A DNA stretch of 64,000 bases from JADGGV01 sp035715725 (GTDB taxonomy: Bacteria; Gemmatimonadota; Gemmatimonadetes; Longimicrobiales; RSA9): NCBI GenBank assembly GCA_035715725.1, contig DASTKT010000142.1:29772-93771 (forward strand). The letters run 5' to 3'. Below the pieces are notes generated by a model. The model did not search any database. It was given only the letters and a program-made list of their open reading frames with translations, and was not told the DNA's origin. Made by a program: the position numbers and the translations under genes. Shown piece after piece: positions 15,301 through 24,399 of this stretch (position 1 is its first letter; each line of letters opens with the position of its first letter).

Positions 15301-17523
15301 TCAGAAGCGCCAGGACAGTCCGACGATCGGGAGGACGGGGAGCGTGGCCAGGGCGCGCGGCTGGTTGTCCTGGCCGCGGTCGAACTGGTAGAAGATCGCG
15401 TCGCGCCGGTCGAGCGCGTTCAGGATGCGGACGTAGGGCGTCAGCTCGAACGGCGCGCCGAAGAGCTGGCCGACGAACGTGCGCGCGAGCTCGGCGTCGA
15501 CGCGCAGGTACGGATCCTCGGGGCCGCTCGGGTTCGGCGGCGGCGCTGCGTCGTCGACCGCGGAGAGGCTGGTACCGACGCCGTTGACCGACGGCGCCGG
15601 GACGTCCCCGCGAGGCACCGCCGTGTACGGCAATCCCGCGCCGTAGCCGATGCGCAGGTCGAAGTGCATGCGCGTCGTGATGGCGCCGCCGACGCCGGCG
15701 CTGAGGAGCTGCCGGCCGGCGAACAGGTCGGCGGCGGCGGGGCGGCCGCCGTCGAGGGACCAGATCCACGCGAGCGAGTAGCCGAGCCAGCCGGTGTAGC
15801 GGCCGCTGTTGCGCCGGACCCAGAGGTCGACGCCCGAGGAGTGCGCCTGCGCGTCCCTGGAACCGTTGAGGCCGGGCACCCCGTCGAAGTTCTTGTAGTA
15901 GCCCTCGAGGTCGAGGCGGAGGTCGTCCACCAGCTCCTGGTCGAAGGCGAGCAGGAGGTGAGACGCGCGTGCCACGGCCAGCGGCGGCACCGGCGAGAGC
16001 GGCGAGGCGGACGGCGGCGAGACGAGCGCGGTCTCGGACGCCCGGACGTACTGGTGGTACTGGCCCGCGGCCATCGTCAGGGACGCGCGGTCGCTGAGCA
16101 GCCAGGTCACGCTGAAGCGCGGCCCGAGGCGCGGCAGCCGCTCCCCGCTGAACAGGTCGGCGCGCAAGCCGCCACGCACACGCACACGTGCGCCGGGCTG
16201 CCACGCGCCGTCCATGTAGGCGCCGACGGCGTCGCCTCCGGCGGCGGCGTCGAGGAACACCGAGTCGGCGCCGGACCCCGCCGCCGCGCCGCCGGTGTAG
16301 CGGATCCAGAGCCGGTCGTACGAGAGGCCGTAATAGAAGTCCGTCGGCCCGGCCTTGCGGGAGAGGTCGGCGGTCAGCCGCACCCGCTGGGATACGCCGT
16401 CGGCGATCAGCGGCTTCTCGCTGCCAATCGGAAGCCGCGCCTCGAAGTTGCCGTAGGCGACGGTGAACTCCCCCTCCCCGCCCAGCATCGGCCGGCGCAT
16501 GCGCAGCGAGCCGGCGCCGTTCCCCCAGTACGCGGAGTTGGCCTGCGGGTCCGCGGCATCGTCGGAGAGGCGCACCGCCTCGCGGTTCCAGAAGCCGGTG
16601 GCGCGCACCGTGGCCTCGCCGCCGAGATCCAGGTCCACGCGAGCCAGCCCGTCGGCGTAGAGGTAGGGGAAGCGGCCGTTGATGAGCGGCGCCGCGCCCA
16701 GTCCATGGACGCCGCGTCCGCCGATCATGTATCCGCCGTGCTCGCCGAGCGGTCCGTCCACCAACGCTCGGCCCGAGAGCAGGTCCACGGCCCCGGTCGC
16801 GTGCGTCGCGTCGCGTCGCCCGGCCCGTGTCTCCAGATCCAGCACGTACGAGAGACCACCGTCGTAGCGCGCCGGCGCGCCCCCGAGGTACAGCGTCGCG
16901 CCCCGGAGCACCTCCGGCTCGAACGCGGTCACCAGCCCGCCCACGTTGAACGGCGCGTAGACGGGGGCGCCGTCCAGCAGCACGAGCTTCAGATCGGCGG
17001 CGCCGCCGCGGATGTAGAGCACGTCCGAGGGGTCGCTGGGATCGCTCCCCGGCGCGGAGCGCATGGCCTCCGCCAGCCCGAGTTCGGCGACCCCCGGCGT
17101 CGCCTCGAGGACCTTCACGTTGGCCGCCCCGAGATCCGGCGCTCCGGCCGGCACGGTGTCCTCCCCCGGCCGCGCGCGGGCCCGCGCGGTCAACGCCGGG
17201 ATCTCCACCGGCCGCAGCACGAGCGCCATATCCACGACGAGCTGCCCGCCGGAGGGGACCAGGATCTCGATCTCGAACGGAGCGTGGTCGAGGTGGGTCG
17301 CACGGATGAGGTGGCGGCCAGCCGGCACGTGCGCCAGGACGTACGTCCCGGTGCTGTCGGTGACCGCGCGCAGACCGGAGCGCGCGTCGACCACCTCGAC
17401 GGTGGCGTACGGCAGAGGGTTGCCCGTCGTGCCGCTGCGCACCTGCCCCCGCACGACCCCGTCCGGCGGTCCGCCGGCGGGGCTCACGAGCAGGAGCGAG
17501 AGGGCGAGGGCGGCGAGGCTCAT
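15301..17523 (-). CDS. TonB-dependent outer-membrane receptor with CarboxypepD_reg-like N-terminus
   Basis: Outer-membrane active transporter of 740 residues. It has a signal peptide (MSLAALALSLLLVSPAGG), then a carboxypeptidase-regulatory-like beta-sandwich (about 22-105, GVVRGQVRSGTTGNPLPYAT and TDSTGTYVLAHVPAG). A plug domain follows (about 130-240, VLYIRGGAADLKLVLLDGAPVY), then a 22-strand-type barrel ending in the C-terminal Phe (LPIVGLSWRF) used for outer-membrane assembly. No TonB box is obvious after the signal. The substrate cannot be inferred. AAGGGG precedes the ATG at 17523. The nearby ECF sigma/anti-sigma pair on the same strand may regulate it, but it is not in the SusC/SusD arrangement. 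Confidence 0.88.
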   Translation of the reverse strand: MSLAALALSLLLVSPAGGPPDGVVRGQVRSGTTGNPLPYATVEVVDARSGLRAVTDSTGTYVLAHVPAGRHLIRATHLDHAPFEIEILVPSGGQLVVDMALVLRPVEIPALTARARARPGEDTVPAGAPDLGAANVKVLEATPGVAELGLAEAMRSAPGSDPSDPSDVLYIRGGAADLKLVLLDGAPVYAPFNVGGLVTAFEPEVLRGATLYLGGAPARYDGGLSYVLDLETRAGRRDATHATGAVDLLSGRALVDGPLGEHGGYMIGGRGVHGLGAAPLINGRFPYLYADGLARVDLDLGGEATVRATGFWNREAVRLSDDAADPQANSAYWGNGAGSLRMRRPMLGGEGEFTVAYGNFEARLPIGSEKPLIADGVSQRVRLTADLSRKAGPTDFYYGLSYDRLWIRYTGGAAAGSGADSVFLDAAAGGDAVGAYMDGAWQPGARVRVRGGLRADLFSGERLPRLGPRFSVTWLLSDRASLTMAAGQYHQYVRASETALVSPPSASPLSPVPPLAVARASHLLLAFDQELVDDLRLDLEGYYKNFDGVPGLNGSRDAQAHSSGVDLWVRRNSGRYTGWLGYSLAWIWSLDGGRPAAADLFAGRQLLSAGVGGAITTRMHFDLRIGYGAGLPYTAVPRGDVPAPSVNGVGTSLSAVDDAAPPPNPSGPEDPYLRVDAELARTFVGQLFGAPFELTPYVRILNALDRRDAIFYQFDRGQDNQPRALATLPVLPIVGLSWRF

Positions 17524-17890
17524 CGACTACGGATCCCCTTGTCGTGCTGGATCATCACCGGCGCGGACGCCCCGACGTACCCTGTCGGGCGGCCACTCGC
17601 GCGCACGGACGTGCCACCCCCCGACCGTTCGCCGGCCGCCGGATCCCCGCGGGGATGCCGGTCGGTCGCCGCGGTCCAGCGTCGAGCCGCCCTGCGACGC
17701 GGTCGCCTGCCTGATCGCATACAGTAATGGTGGCCTCGCCGGGCGTGCCGGGCAAGGGGGCAGTGGTCCAACGGCAGCCGTCGGCGCCGCGGGCTCCCGT
17801 GCAGCCGCTACGGGCCAGCGCTGGCGGATGCTACCGGACTGGGGAAGCGGAGTTCCGCACGCCCGGGAATGGGCGCGCGCGGGAGGAGGA
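17524..17890. other. Intergenic region, no gene seen
   Basis: About 370 nt between the TonB receptor and the anti-sigma gene. Short open frames exist on both strands, but none has a ribosome-binding site or a recognisable product. It must hold the receptor promoter (transcribed leftwards), yet no convincing -35/-10 pair stands out. A stretch near 17760-17800 looks faintly tRNA-like but does not fold into a cloverleaf. Confidence 0.5.
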
Positions 17891-17907
17891 GACCGGCCGG
17901 GCCGGTC
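17891..17907 (-). terminator. GC-rich hairpin at the end of the anti-sigma gene
   Basis: Perfect inverted repeat GACCGGCC/GGCCGGTC (8-bp arms, 1-nt centre) overlapping the anti-sigma stop codon. No T-run follows, so it may act as a weak terminator or mRNA end-stabiliser. Confidence 0.35.
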
Positions 17908-18718
17908 AGGGATGGAGCTGGAAGACGATCTCGGCGCCGGTCGTGTCGGCCGGCGCGAGGAAGCGCACATCGTCGCCGTTCTTCTGGAAGTACGGCCGGC
18001 CGTCGACGTCGATGATGGCGTGCTCGACCGAGCGAGGGAGCTCGATGCGAACCTCGCGGGCGGCGCCGTTCATCTCGATGCGGCCGGGACTCGTGCGGAA
18101 GCGCGGCGCGGCGGGGATGCCGGCCGCCTCGACGGTGGCGCGGTCGCTGTCCACGAGGCGGACGCGGATGCGGACGTTGGGCGGGAGCGCGCGCAGCGCC
18201 ACGGCGACGCGGTCCTCATACGGCAGCACCGAGACGCCGGCGGCCGGCGCCTCGACGGGGGGCGCCGGAGCGGGGGCCGTGACGACAGGCGGCGGCGGCA
18301 GCGGCCGACGCGGCCGTTCCGGCGTCCCGACCACGAGCCGGGTAGCCTCGTGCCAGACGTTGACGACGAGGTGGCGGACGAAGGAGCCGGGAACCGCGGC
18401 GGCGGCGGCACCGGCGGCGACGAGGACGAGGACGGCGGCACGGACGAGCGCCCGGCGCGTCGTGGCGGCCGCGGAGCGCTGCGGTCCGATGTGCACGCGG
18501 GGGGCGGGAACGACGCGGCGACGGGCGGCGGTGAGGTCGGGGGCGAGGTCGAGCGCGGCGAGCGCGGCCGAGAAGACCGCCGCGTCGGCGCGCAGCCGGT
18601 CGAGCTCCGCCCGGCAGGGTGGACACTCGAGGAGGTGCGCGGCGACTGCGCCGCGCTCCTCCGCGGGCAGCTCGTCATCGAGGAATGCCTGGAGCACCCC
18701 TTCACTCACGTGGGTCAT
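17906..18718 (-). CDS. Anti-sigma factor with zinc-binding N-terminal domain
   Basis: Membrane-spanning anti-sigma factor (270 residues) that would hold the adjacent ECF sigma factor inactive. The cytoplasmic N-terminus has the ZAS signature H28-x3-C32-x2-C35 (HLLECPPC). One transmembrane segment follows (about 87-110), then a Pro-rich linker and a periplasmic sensor part (NVRIRVRLVDSDRATVEAAG...). The ATG at 18718 lies within the end of the sigma gene (17-nt overlap), with GAGG 8 nt upstream; the earlier ATG at 18736 is less well placed. The overlap and order are typical of ECF/anti-sigma pairs. The periplasmic part is not a family I recognise. Confidence 0.82.
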   Translation of the reverse strand: MTHVSEGVLQAFLDDELPAEERGAVAAHLLECPPCRAELDRLRADAAVFSAALAALDLAPDLTAARRRVVPAPRVHIGPQRSAAATTRRALVRAAVLVLVAAGAAAAAVPGSFVRHLVVNVWHEATRLVVGTPERPRRPLPPPPVVTAPAPAPPVEAPAAGVSVLPYEDRVAVALRALPPNVRIRVRLVDSDRATVEAAGIPAAPRFRTSPGRIEMNGAAREVRIELPRSVEHAIIDVDGRPYFQKNGDDVRFLAPADTTGAEIVFQLHP

Positions 18719-19196
18719 TCCCTGCCTCTTGCGCATATGCCCCGGCGAAGCGCCGGAGCGCCCGTGCGATCAACGTTCCGACCGAGCTCGGCGCGACGCC
18801 GACGGTCCGTGCCATCTCCTCGTACGTGAACCCTTCCTCTCGCATGAGTAGCAGTTGCTGATCCCGTGGGGCGAGGCGCCCGAGTGCGGCGCGCACCCGC
18901 TCGACCTGCTCGCCCCGCTCGACCACCTCGTCCGGCCGGGGAGACGGCGCCGGGAGCACCGGCTCCGCCTTCAGCAGCCGCTGGCGGCGCTCCTGCTTCC
19001 GCGCGCGATCGCGGACCAGGTTCGTGGCGACCGCGAAGAGCCACGGTCGCGCCTCGGCCTCTGGCAGATCCTGCGCCAGCAGGCGGACGAAGGCCTCCTG
19101 CGCGATATCCTCCGCCACGTCGATGTCTCCGGTGAGTCGGTTCAGATACCGGAAGAGGGACGGATAGAGGCGGTGGAACAGCGCGTCGAAATCCAC
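18702..19196 (-). CDS. ECF-type RNA polymerase sigma factor
   Basis: Alternative sigma factor of the extracytoplasmic-function class (164 residues). Region 2 reads LFHRLYPSLFRYLNRLTGDIDVAEDIAQEAFVRL (core binding and -10 recognition) with ARPWLFAVATNLVRDRARK. Region 4 reads LAPRDQQLLLMREEGFTYEEMARTVGVAPSSVGTLIARAL (helix-turn-helix for the -35). The start is GTG at 19196. It overlaps the anti-sigma gene, which presumably sequesters it until an envelope signal arrives. Its regulon is unknown. Confidence 0.93.
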   Translation of the reverse strand: MDFDALFHRLYPSLFRYLNRLTGDIDVAEDIAQEAFVRLLAQDLPEAEARPWLFAVATNLVRDRARKQERRQRLLKAEPVLPAPSPRPDEVVERGEQVERVRAALGRLAPRDQQLLLMREEGFTYEEMARTVGVAPSSVGTLIARALRRFAGAYAQEAGNDPRE

Positions 19197-19282
19197 GGGA
19201 TCAACCCTGCCGTCCTAGAGCAAGAACGCGCGGGCGGCGGAGCTTGTGACAAGGGCGCAAAGTGCCTGCGGCGGGCGCATGT

Positions 19283-19570
19283 TCAGCGGTTCGGGTCGGC
19301 CAGCTGCCGGTCGAAATCGCGAGCGGTGCCGAGCCGATCGAGCGCGGTCTCCATGGCTTGCACCTGCTGCTCCAGGAGCGCGACGCGCTGCTCCATGATC
19401 GCAAACTCGCGGCCGCTGGCGCCGGTCTGCCCTTCCCGCAGCCGAGCCACCGCTTCGACGATCGGCTTGAGCGCGAAGCGCGCGGTCAGGCCGGCCATCG
19501 GAATCAGGACGATGAGGCCGCCGGTCAGGATCGCGACGATGGGGATGAGGAAGGGCAGGACTTCGGTCAT
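19283..19570 (-). CDS. Small membrane protein with coiled coil
   Basis: Unrecognised 95-residue protein. It has an N-terminal hydrophobic segment (VLPFLIPIVAILTGGLIVLIPMAG, about residues 4-27), then an amphipathic helix (MEQRVALLEQQVQAMETALD) predicted to be a coiled coil, and a short charged tail. The layout resembles the small membrane-anchored proteins often found beside anti-sigma genes. The ATG at 19570 is the clear start, since the frame upstream is shadow. It lies 71 nt after the M1 peptidase gene and 86 nt before the sigma gene, so it could belong to either unit. Confidence 0.65.
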   Translation of the reverse strand: MTEVLPFLIPIVAILTGGLIVLIPMAGLTARFALKPIVEAVARLREGQTGASGREFAIMEQRVALLEQQVQAMETALDRLGTARDFDRQLADPNR

Positions 19571-19641
19571 CGCAGCATCTCCGGTTCTGGGGTCGTCAGC
19601 GACCCTACGAGCGCGGACGACGTCGGGTTGCACACCGAAAT

Positions 19642-22600
19642 CTAATCCCCCCACCGGGCGCCGAGAATGACCCGCCAGCGCGCCCTCCAGCCGGAGTCGG
19701 CGGGGTGGCGCGGGTCGTCGACCCAGAAGGGGGCGCGCACGTGCAGCGACCAGCGGCCGAGCTCGACCGGGCCCTGTCCGAGCGGCAGCTCGAGGCCGGC
19801 GCCGACCCCCGCGTCGGCGGTCCAGCGGGCGGCGTCCGGCGCGGACCAGGCGTCGCCGATGTCGCCGAACAGCTCGAGCAGGTGCCAGCCGACGGCGAGG
19901 TTGGCGGCCGCGAGCCGGCTGCCGTGGCGCTCGAGGTCCGCGCCGGCCACAGCGCCGCCGCCGCCGAGGCGCGCGGCGGTGGCGAGGCCGAGCGCGTCGA
20001 GGACGCCGGCCGAGCGGAACAGCGGCGAGCGGAAGCGCTCGAGCGGCGAGGGCTCGGCGAGGTAAAACGCGGTCTGCGGCGGGACGTTCCCGGAGGCGTA
20101 GCCGCCGACGGCGCGCACGTCCAGGCGGACGGCGCCACCGAGCGGAGCCGCCGCCCGCAGGTCGACCAGGCCCTTGCCGTAGCTCCAATCCGAGCCGGGG
20201 CCGCCGGCCTCCGTGGACGCGCGGCCGTCGAGCGCGCCCGCGCCGACGTGGACGTCGCGCTCGATCGAGCCGCTCAGGCGCACGAGCGTTCCGCGCGCCC
20301 AGTCGCTCCCCGTGGGGACGTACGCGGAGTCCTGCAGCCGGATCGCATCGACCCCGACGCGCAGCCTCGTCGACGCCCGGTGGGACGTGAGAAGGCCGTT
20401 CCAGTCGCCGGGGGCGAGCGCGACGCCGAGCCCGCCGCCGATGCGGCCCTCCAGCCGGAATGCCTCCGCCGCCCAGGAGCCGTCGATCCCCCACCCGCGC
20501 AGCGGCGAGCCGAACGCCAGGCGGCCGTCGACGCGCCCGTTGCCGGTGCCGATGCGGGCCATCGCCGCGATGCGGTGGTCGGCGCCCAGGTAGCTGCCGA
20601 CGGCGGAGAGGCCGAGCTCCGCGTCGGCGGCGCGGGTGTACCACGCGCTCGGCAGGAGCGCGACGCGATAGGCATCCAGCGGCGGGAGCAGGTCCGCGAA
20701 CAGGTTGGGGCGCCAATCCACCGAGATACGGGGCCTCGGCCAGCGGTTGTTCAGCCGGTCGACGTCGGCGAGCGCGAGCCCGGGATCGATCTCGGCGCGA
20801 TGCACCGGGGCCGGGAGCGAATCGAGCGCGAGCGTGTAGGCGTCGGCCTCCGTCCAAACCGTCTCCGGAACGCGCACGTCGCGCGTCGAGCCGTCGTCGA
20901 GCCAGAGGCGCACGGTGGCCGGCATGACCGCGCGTCCCCGGCTGCGCAGGTCGAGCTCGGCGCTCCAGCGGCCGGCCTGGCGCTGCTGGCGGACGTCGTC
21001 GAGCGCCAGATCGAGCGTCCACGTCTCACGGAACCACTCGCCCCAGAACCAATCGAGGTCCCGCCCCGCGACGTCCTCGACCGTGTCGAAGAAGTCGTCG
21101 GGATAGGGGTGTCGAAAGCGCCAGCGCTCGGCGTACGCCCGGACCGCCCGGTCGAAGACGTCCGCTCCCAGCAGGTCCCGCAGCATGAAGAGCACGCTGC
21201 CCGGCTTCATGTACGCCGCGACGCCGTAGAGCTCCTCGGGCACCTCGTCGGCCGGCGTGAGGATCGGGATCTCGCGTCCGGCGCGGGCGGCGAGGAGGTA
21301 GACCGTCTGGTCGAGCAGGCGCTCGCTGGCCGGCGGCGCCGCCGCCCGGGCCCAGCGCGGCAGCCGCGGGTTGAGCAGCGCCGCGTCGCCGTACCGAGTG
21401 TCGAGCGCGCCGGCGGTCAGGAACGTGACGACGCCCTCGTCCAGCACCGCGAAGCGTCCCTCGTTCGAGCCGACCATCATCGGAAACCATTGGTGACCGA
21501 GCTCGTGGGTCAGCACGCGCGCCGGCTCGTTCAGGACCGGCGAGCCGGCGTTGCCGAAGACGAGCATCGGGTACTCCATACCGGTGACCGGCCCGGCGAC
21601 GACGCTCACCTGCGGGTAGACGTACGGCCCGACCTGGGCGGAGTAGCGCTCCATGACGTCCCGGGCGGTGGCGGCGGCGCCACCCCAGGATGCGCGCTCC
21701 TCCGGCCGATAGAACGCCTGGACGAGCAGCCCGTCCGGATGGTCGGGGAGCGGACCGGTGCGCGTGACATCCCAGAGGAAGCGCGGCGAGGCGGCCCAGG
21801 CGAAGTCCCGCACCCGCGAGGCGCGGAAATGCCACACGCGCCACGCCGCCCGGCGGCGCCGCGGGCGCTCCGCCAGCGACTCGCCCGGCGCGACCACCGC
21901 GATCGTGGTGTCGGCCCGGGCCGCGGCGAAGCGGGCACTCTCCTCGGGCGTCAGCACGTCCGCCGCGTTCTCGAGCGTGCCGGTGGCCGCTACGACATAG
22001 TCGGCGGGGAGCCGCAGACGAACGTCCCAGTCGCCGTACTCGAGGTAGAACTCGCCCTGTCCCAGGTAGGGCGTGGAGTCCCACCCCCGCTCGTCGTCGT
22101 AGACGGCGATCTGCGGATACCACTGCGCCATGCCGTAGTCGGCGCCGATGCGGCCCGTGCGCAGCGCGACGCCCGCCGGCACCTCGTACGTCCAGTCCAC
22201 GCGCAGGTTCAGCTCCGCGCCGGGCGGTAGCGGGGCGCCGAGCGGCGTGCGCATCAGCGTGCGGTCGACCTCGCGCGCGAGCTCGCGGCCATCCGCCTCC
22301 ACCCGCCGCACGGTCATGCCGCGGGTGGGCTCCGGCTCCGCCCCGGCGACGCCGAGGAGGCGCGCATGCCGGCGCCCGTCGTCGCGGGGAAGGAAGATGT
22401 TCTGGTAGAGGTGCCAGTAGAGCTCCCGCAGCGTGTCGGGAGAGGCGTTGTGATAGGTGATCCACTCGGTGCCGACCAGGCGGTGGCGGTCCGGCTGGAG
22501 CGTCGCGTCGGCACGGTAGTCGACCCGCTGCTGCCAGTAGGCGGGCCCCGGGCGGCCGTCGGGGAGCCGCGTCGGCCCCGCCCCGGGCCTGCCGTGGTCG

Positions 22601-22740
22601 CGCGGGCGCGGCGCCCACAACTGCGCTCGGAGCGGCGCGGCCGCCGCCAGGAGCAGCACGAGCGAGAGCGCCCCGGCCGCGGCGGCGCGCCCGGGGCGGC
22701 CCGCCGCCGGCCGCACGCTTCGCTTCGGCATCCCGGTCAC
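19642..22740 (-). CDS. Exported M1-family metallopeptidase with C-terminal beta-barrel-like extension
   Basis: Large secreted aminopeptidase-type enzyme (1032 residues) with a signal peptide ending around LRAQL. The gluzincin site is HELGH (412-416) followed after 18 residues by the Glu ligand at 435 (VLDEGVVTF), exactly the M1 pattern. The upstream exopeptidase motif is GMEYPM instead of GxMEN. Residues from about 660 on (GLSAVGSYLGADHRIAAMARIG to VILGARWGD) are rich in alternating hydrophobic strands and Gly. They look like an outer-membrane barrel or surface domain, which would tether the peptidase to the outer membrane (inference). The start is GTG at 22740 or ATG at 22731. It probably supplies peptides for uptake. 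Confidence 0.85.
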   Translation of the reverse strand: MTGMPKRSVRPAAGRPGRAAAAGALSLVLLLAAAAPLRAQLWAPRPRDHGRPGAGPTRLPDGRPGPAYWQQRVDYRADATLQPDRHRLVGTEWITYHNASPDTLRELYWHLYQNIFLPRDDGRRHARLLGVAGAEPEPTRGMTVRRVEADGRELAREVDRTLMRTPLGAPLPPGAELNLRVDWTYEVPAGVALRTGRIGADYGMAQWYPQIAVYDDERGWDSTPYLGQGEFYLEYGDWDVRLRLPADYVVAATGTLENAADVLTPEESARFAAARADTTIAVVAPGESLAERPRRRRAAWRVWHFRASRVRDFAWAASPRFLWDVTRTGPLPDHPDGLLVQAFYRPEERASWGGAAATARDVMERYSAQVGPYVYPQVSVVAGPVTGMEYPMLVFGNAGSPVLNEPARVLTHELGHQWFPMMVGSNEGRFAVLDEGVVTFLTAGALDTRYGDAALLNPRLPRWARAAAPPASERLLDQTVYLLAARAGREIPILTPADEVPEELYGVAAYMKPGSVLFMLRDLLGADVFDRAVRAYAERWRFRHPYPDDFFDTVEDVAGRDLDWFWGEWFRETWTLDLALDDVRQQRQAGRWSAELDLRSRGRAVMPATVRLWLDDGSTRDVRVPETVWTEADAYTLALDSLPAPVHRAEIDPGLALADVDRLNNRWPRPRISVDWRPNLFADLLPPLDAYRVALLPSAWYTRAADAELGLSAVGSYLGADHRIAAMARIGTGNGRVDGRLAFGSPLRGWGIDGSWAAEAFRLEGRIGGGLGVALAPGDWNGLLTSHRASTRLRVGVDAIRLQDSAYVPTGSDWARGTLVRLSGSIERDVHVGAGALDGRASTEAGGPGSDWSYGKGLVDLRAAAPLGGAVRLDVRAVGGYASGNVPPQTAFYLAEPSPLERFRSPLFRSAGVLDALGLATAARLGGGGAVAGADLERHGSRLAAANLAVGWHLLELFGDIGDAWSAPDAARWTADAGVGAGLELPLGQGPVELGRWSLHVRAPFWVDDPRHPADSGWRARWRVILGARWGD

Positions 22741-22786
22741 GGTCAGCTTCTACCGCGACCGCGGCCGGCGGGGTCCGCGGCCCGCG

Positions 22787-24352
22787 CTACTTCAGCTTCG
22801 CCGCGAGCCAGTTGGCGACCGTCCCCAGCACACCGGGGTCGATCCGGTGGCTCGGGAGCCCGGCGTAGCCGCGGGGGTCTCCGCTCGGGTCCGCGAGGAA
22901 GAGGTGATTGTGGCCCGGGAAGACGCGGACGGTCACGTCCCGGTCGCCGCCGGCCCGGAACGCCGCGCCGAGCGTCTCGGCCTGCGCCGCCGTGACCTGC
23001 TGGTCCGTCGCGCCCTGGACGATCAGCACCGGCGCGCGGACCTTCCGCGCCGTGGAGAGCGGGTCGTACGCCAGGAAGAAGCGCATCCAGGCGTTGTGCG
23101 TGGCCAGGCTGTCCAGCACGACGTGAGCGGCCGCCAGCGCCGAGTCCCGCCGCGCCGGCGTCAGCGCCGTATCGTGCTCCGCGGCGTACCGCTGCTGGAA
23201 CTCGATGATCTGCCGGCCGGTCTGCGCGGGGCCCGCCATGAGCACGATCGCGCGCACCCGCGGGTCGCGGGCGGCGACCAGCGGCGCGATCAGACCGCCC
23301 TCGCTGTGCCCGAGGAGCGCGATCCGCGCGGGATCGATCTCCGGCCGCGCGCGCAGCCAGCGCACCGCCGCCTCGATGTCGGCCGCGAAGTCCTCGCTCG
23401 TGGCCGTCCCGAACGAGCCGGTGGATGCACCCGTGCCCCGGTCATCGAGCCGCAGCACCGCGATCCCGCGCCGGGAGAGCGTGTCCGCGACCTGTCGCAT
23501 CGGCCGGTAGTCGCCCACCGACGGGAGCGCCTCGTCCCGGTCCTGCGGCCCGCTGCCGGTGATCGTGACCACCGCCGGGATCCGGCCGCGCCGCGCCCGC
23601 GGCAGCGTGAGCGTGCCGGCGAGCGTGCCGCCCGGCCCCGGCACCGACACCTCCTCCGCCGCGTACGGCGCGCCCGCTGGCGGCGAGTAGTCCGGCTTGG
23701 CCGCGGCCGGGGGCGCCGCCGAGCTCCCGCTCCGGTGCACCACCACGCCTTGCGCCGGGACCGACGCCGCGACCACCCGCCCCGCCGCGTCGACCACGGC
23801 CCGCAGATCCGCCCCGCCCAGCACCACCGATACCGTGTCCCCGGCCACCGTGCGCACCGTGGCCGGGACGGTCTGGCCGCCGATGAAGAACGGCAGCTCG
23901 ACGGGGCCGCTGCCCAGCTTCCGCGCCCGGCGCACGGCCTGCTCGAGCAGCGCGAACGACAGGTTGATGTAGGGGAACGCGCCCGCCCGCGTGGCGAGCC
24001 GCTGCGGCCCGGCCGGGGTCTCGACGACGGCCGTGTCGCCACGCAGGTCGATCGTGACCGACCGCACGGTGCTCTCCGGCTGTCCCGGCGGGTGCACCTG
24101 GAGCCCGAGGTGCGGAACCGACTCGTCCGCCGCGATCGTGGCCGTGTACGCCACCTGACCCCCCGAGACGTGCTCGGCGAGCGTGCCCTCGAGGCGACCG
24201 GCGCTTCGGCTGAAGCGCTCGACCGCGAGCGTGTCGCTCCCGCGCAGGACCACGAACGTGTCCGCCGCAGAGGCATTCTGCGCGGAAGCGCCGCCCGGCA
24301 GCGCGGCGATGAGGACGGCGGCCCCGAGGGCCCACGGACGGATGGCCAGCAT
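22787..24352 (-). CDS. Exported alpha/beta hydrolase (S9/S33-like esterase or peptidase)
   Basis: Secreted serine hydrolase of 521 residues: signal peptide (MLAIRPWALGAAVLIAALPG...AQ), a roughly 250-residue N-terminal domain of unknown type, then the alpha/beta-hydrolase domain. The oxyanion region reads VVTITGSGPQDRD, the nucleophile lies in LLGHSEGGL (Ser near 350), the acid is probably Asp in VQGATDQQV, and the His lies in FPGHNHLFL. It resembles the Bacteroidota/Gemmatimonadota family annotated as BAAT/serine aminopeptidase-like hydrolases. The ATG at 24352 follows AAGGAGA by 6 nt, an excellent site. It is encoded 47 nt after the DUF2911 gene, so possibly cotranscribed. Confidence 0.85.
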   Translation of the reverse strand: MLAIRPWALGAAVLIAALPGGASAQNASAADTFVVLRGSDTLAVERFSRSAGRLEGTLAEHVSGGQVAYTATIAADESVPHLGLQVHPPGQPESTVRSVTIDLRGDTAVVETPAGPQRLATRAGAFPYINLSFALLEQAVRRARKLGSGPVELPFFIGGQTVPATVRTVAGDTVSVVLGGADLRAVVDAAGRVVAASVPAQGVVVHRSGSSAAPPAAAKPDYSPPAGAPYAAEEVSVPGPGGTLAGTLTLPRARRGRIPAVVTITGSGPQDRDEALPSVGDYRPMRQVADTLSRRGIAVLRLDDRGTGASTGSFGTATSEDFAADIEAAVRWLRARPEIDPARIALLGHSEGGLIAPLVAARDPRVRAIVLMAGPAQTGRQIIEFQQRYAAEHDTALTPARRDSALAAAHVVLDSLATHNAWMRFFLAYDPLSTARKVRAPVLIVQGATDQQVTAAQAETLGAAFRAGGDRDVTVRVFPGHNHLFLADPSGDPRGYAGLPSHRIDPGVLGTVANWLAAKLK

Positions 24353-24399
24353 CGGTCTCCTTTCGATGGCCCGGCCGCCGTCTCGCGGGCGCGCCGGGC

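Noticed and set aside
14116..17727. Very long open frame on the plus strand (about 1200 codons)
   Set aside because: It lies opposite the cytochrome and TonB-receptor genes, has no recognisable domain and is rich in Arg/Pro/Ala/Gly, which is typical of antisense frames in high-GC DNA.
17756..17830. Possible tRNA gene (a run resembling a D-arm, AGTGGTCCAACGGCA)
   Set aside because: No acceptor stem, anticodon arm or T-arm consensus (GTTCRANNC) could be paired around it; the resemblance is limited to one short stretch.
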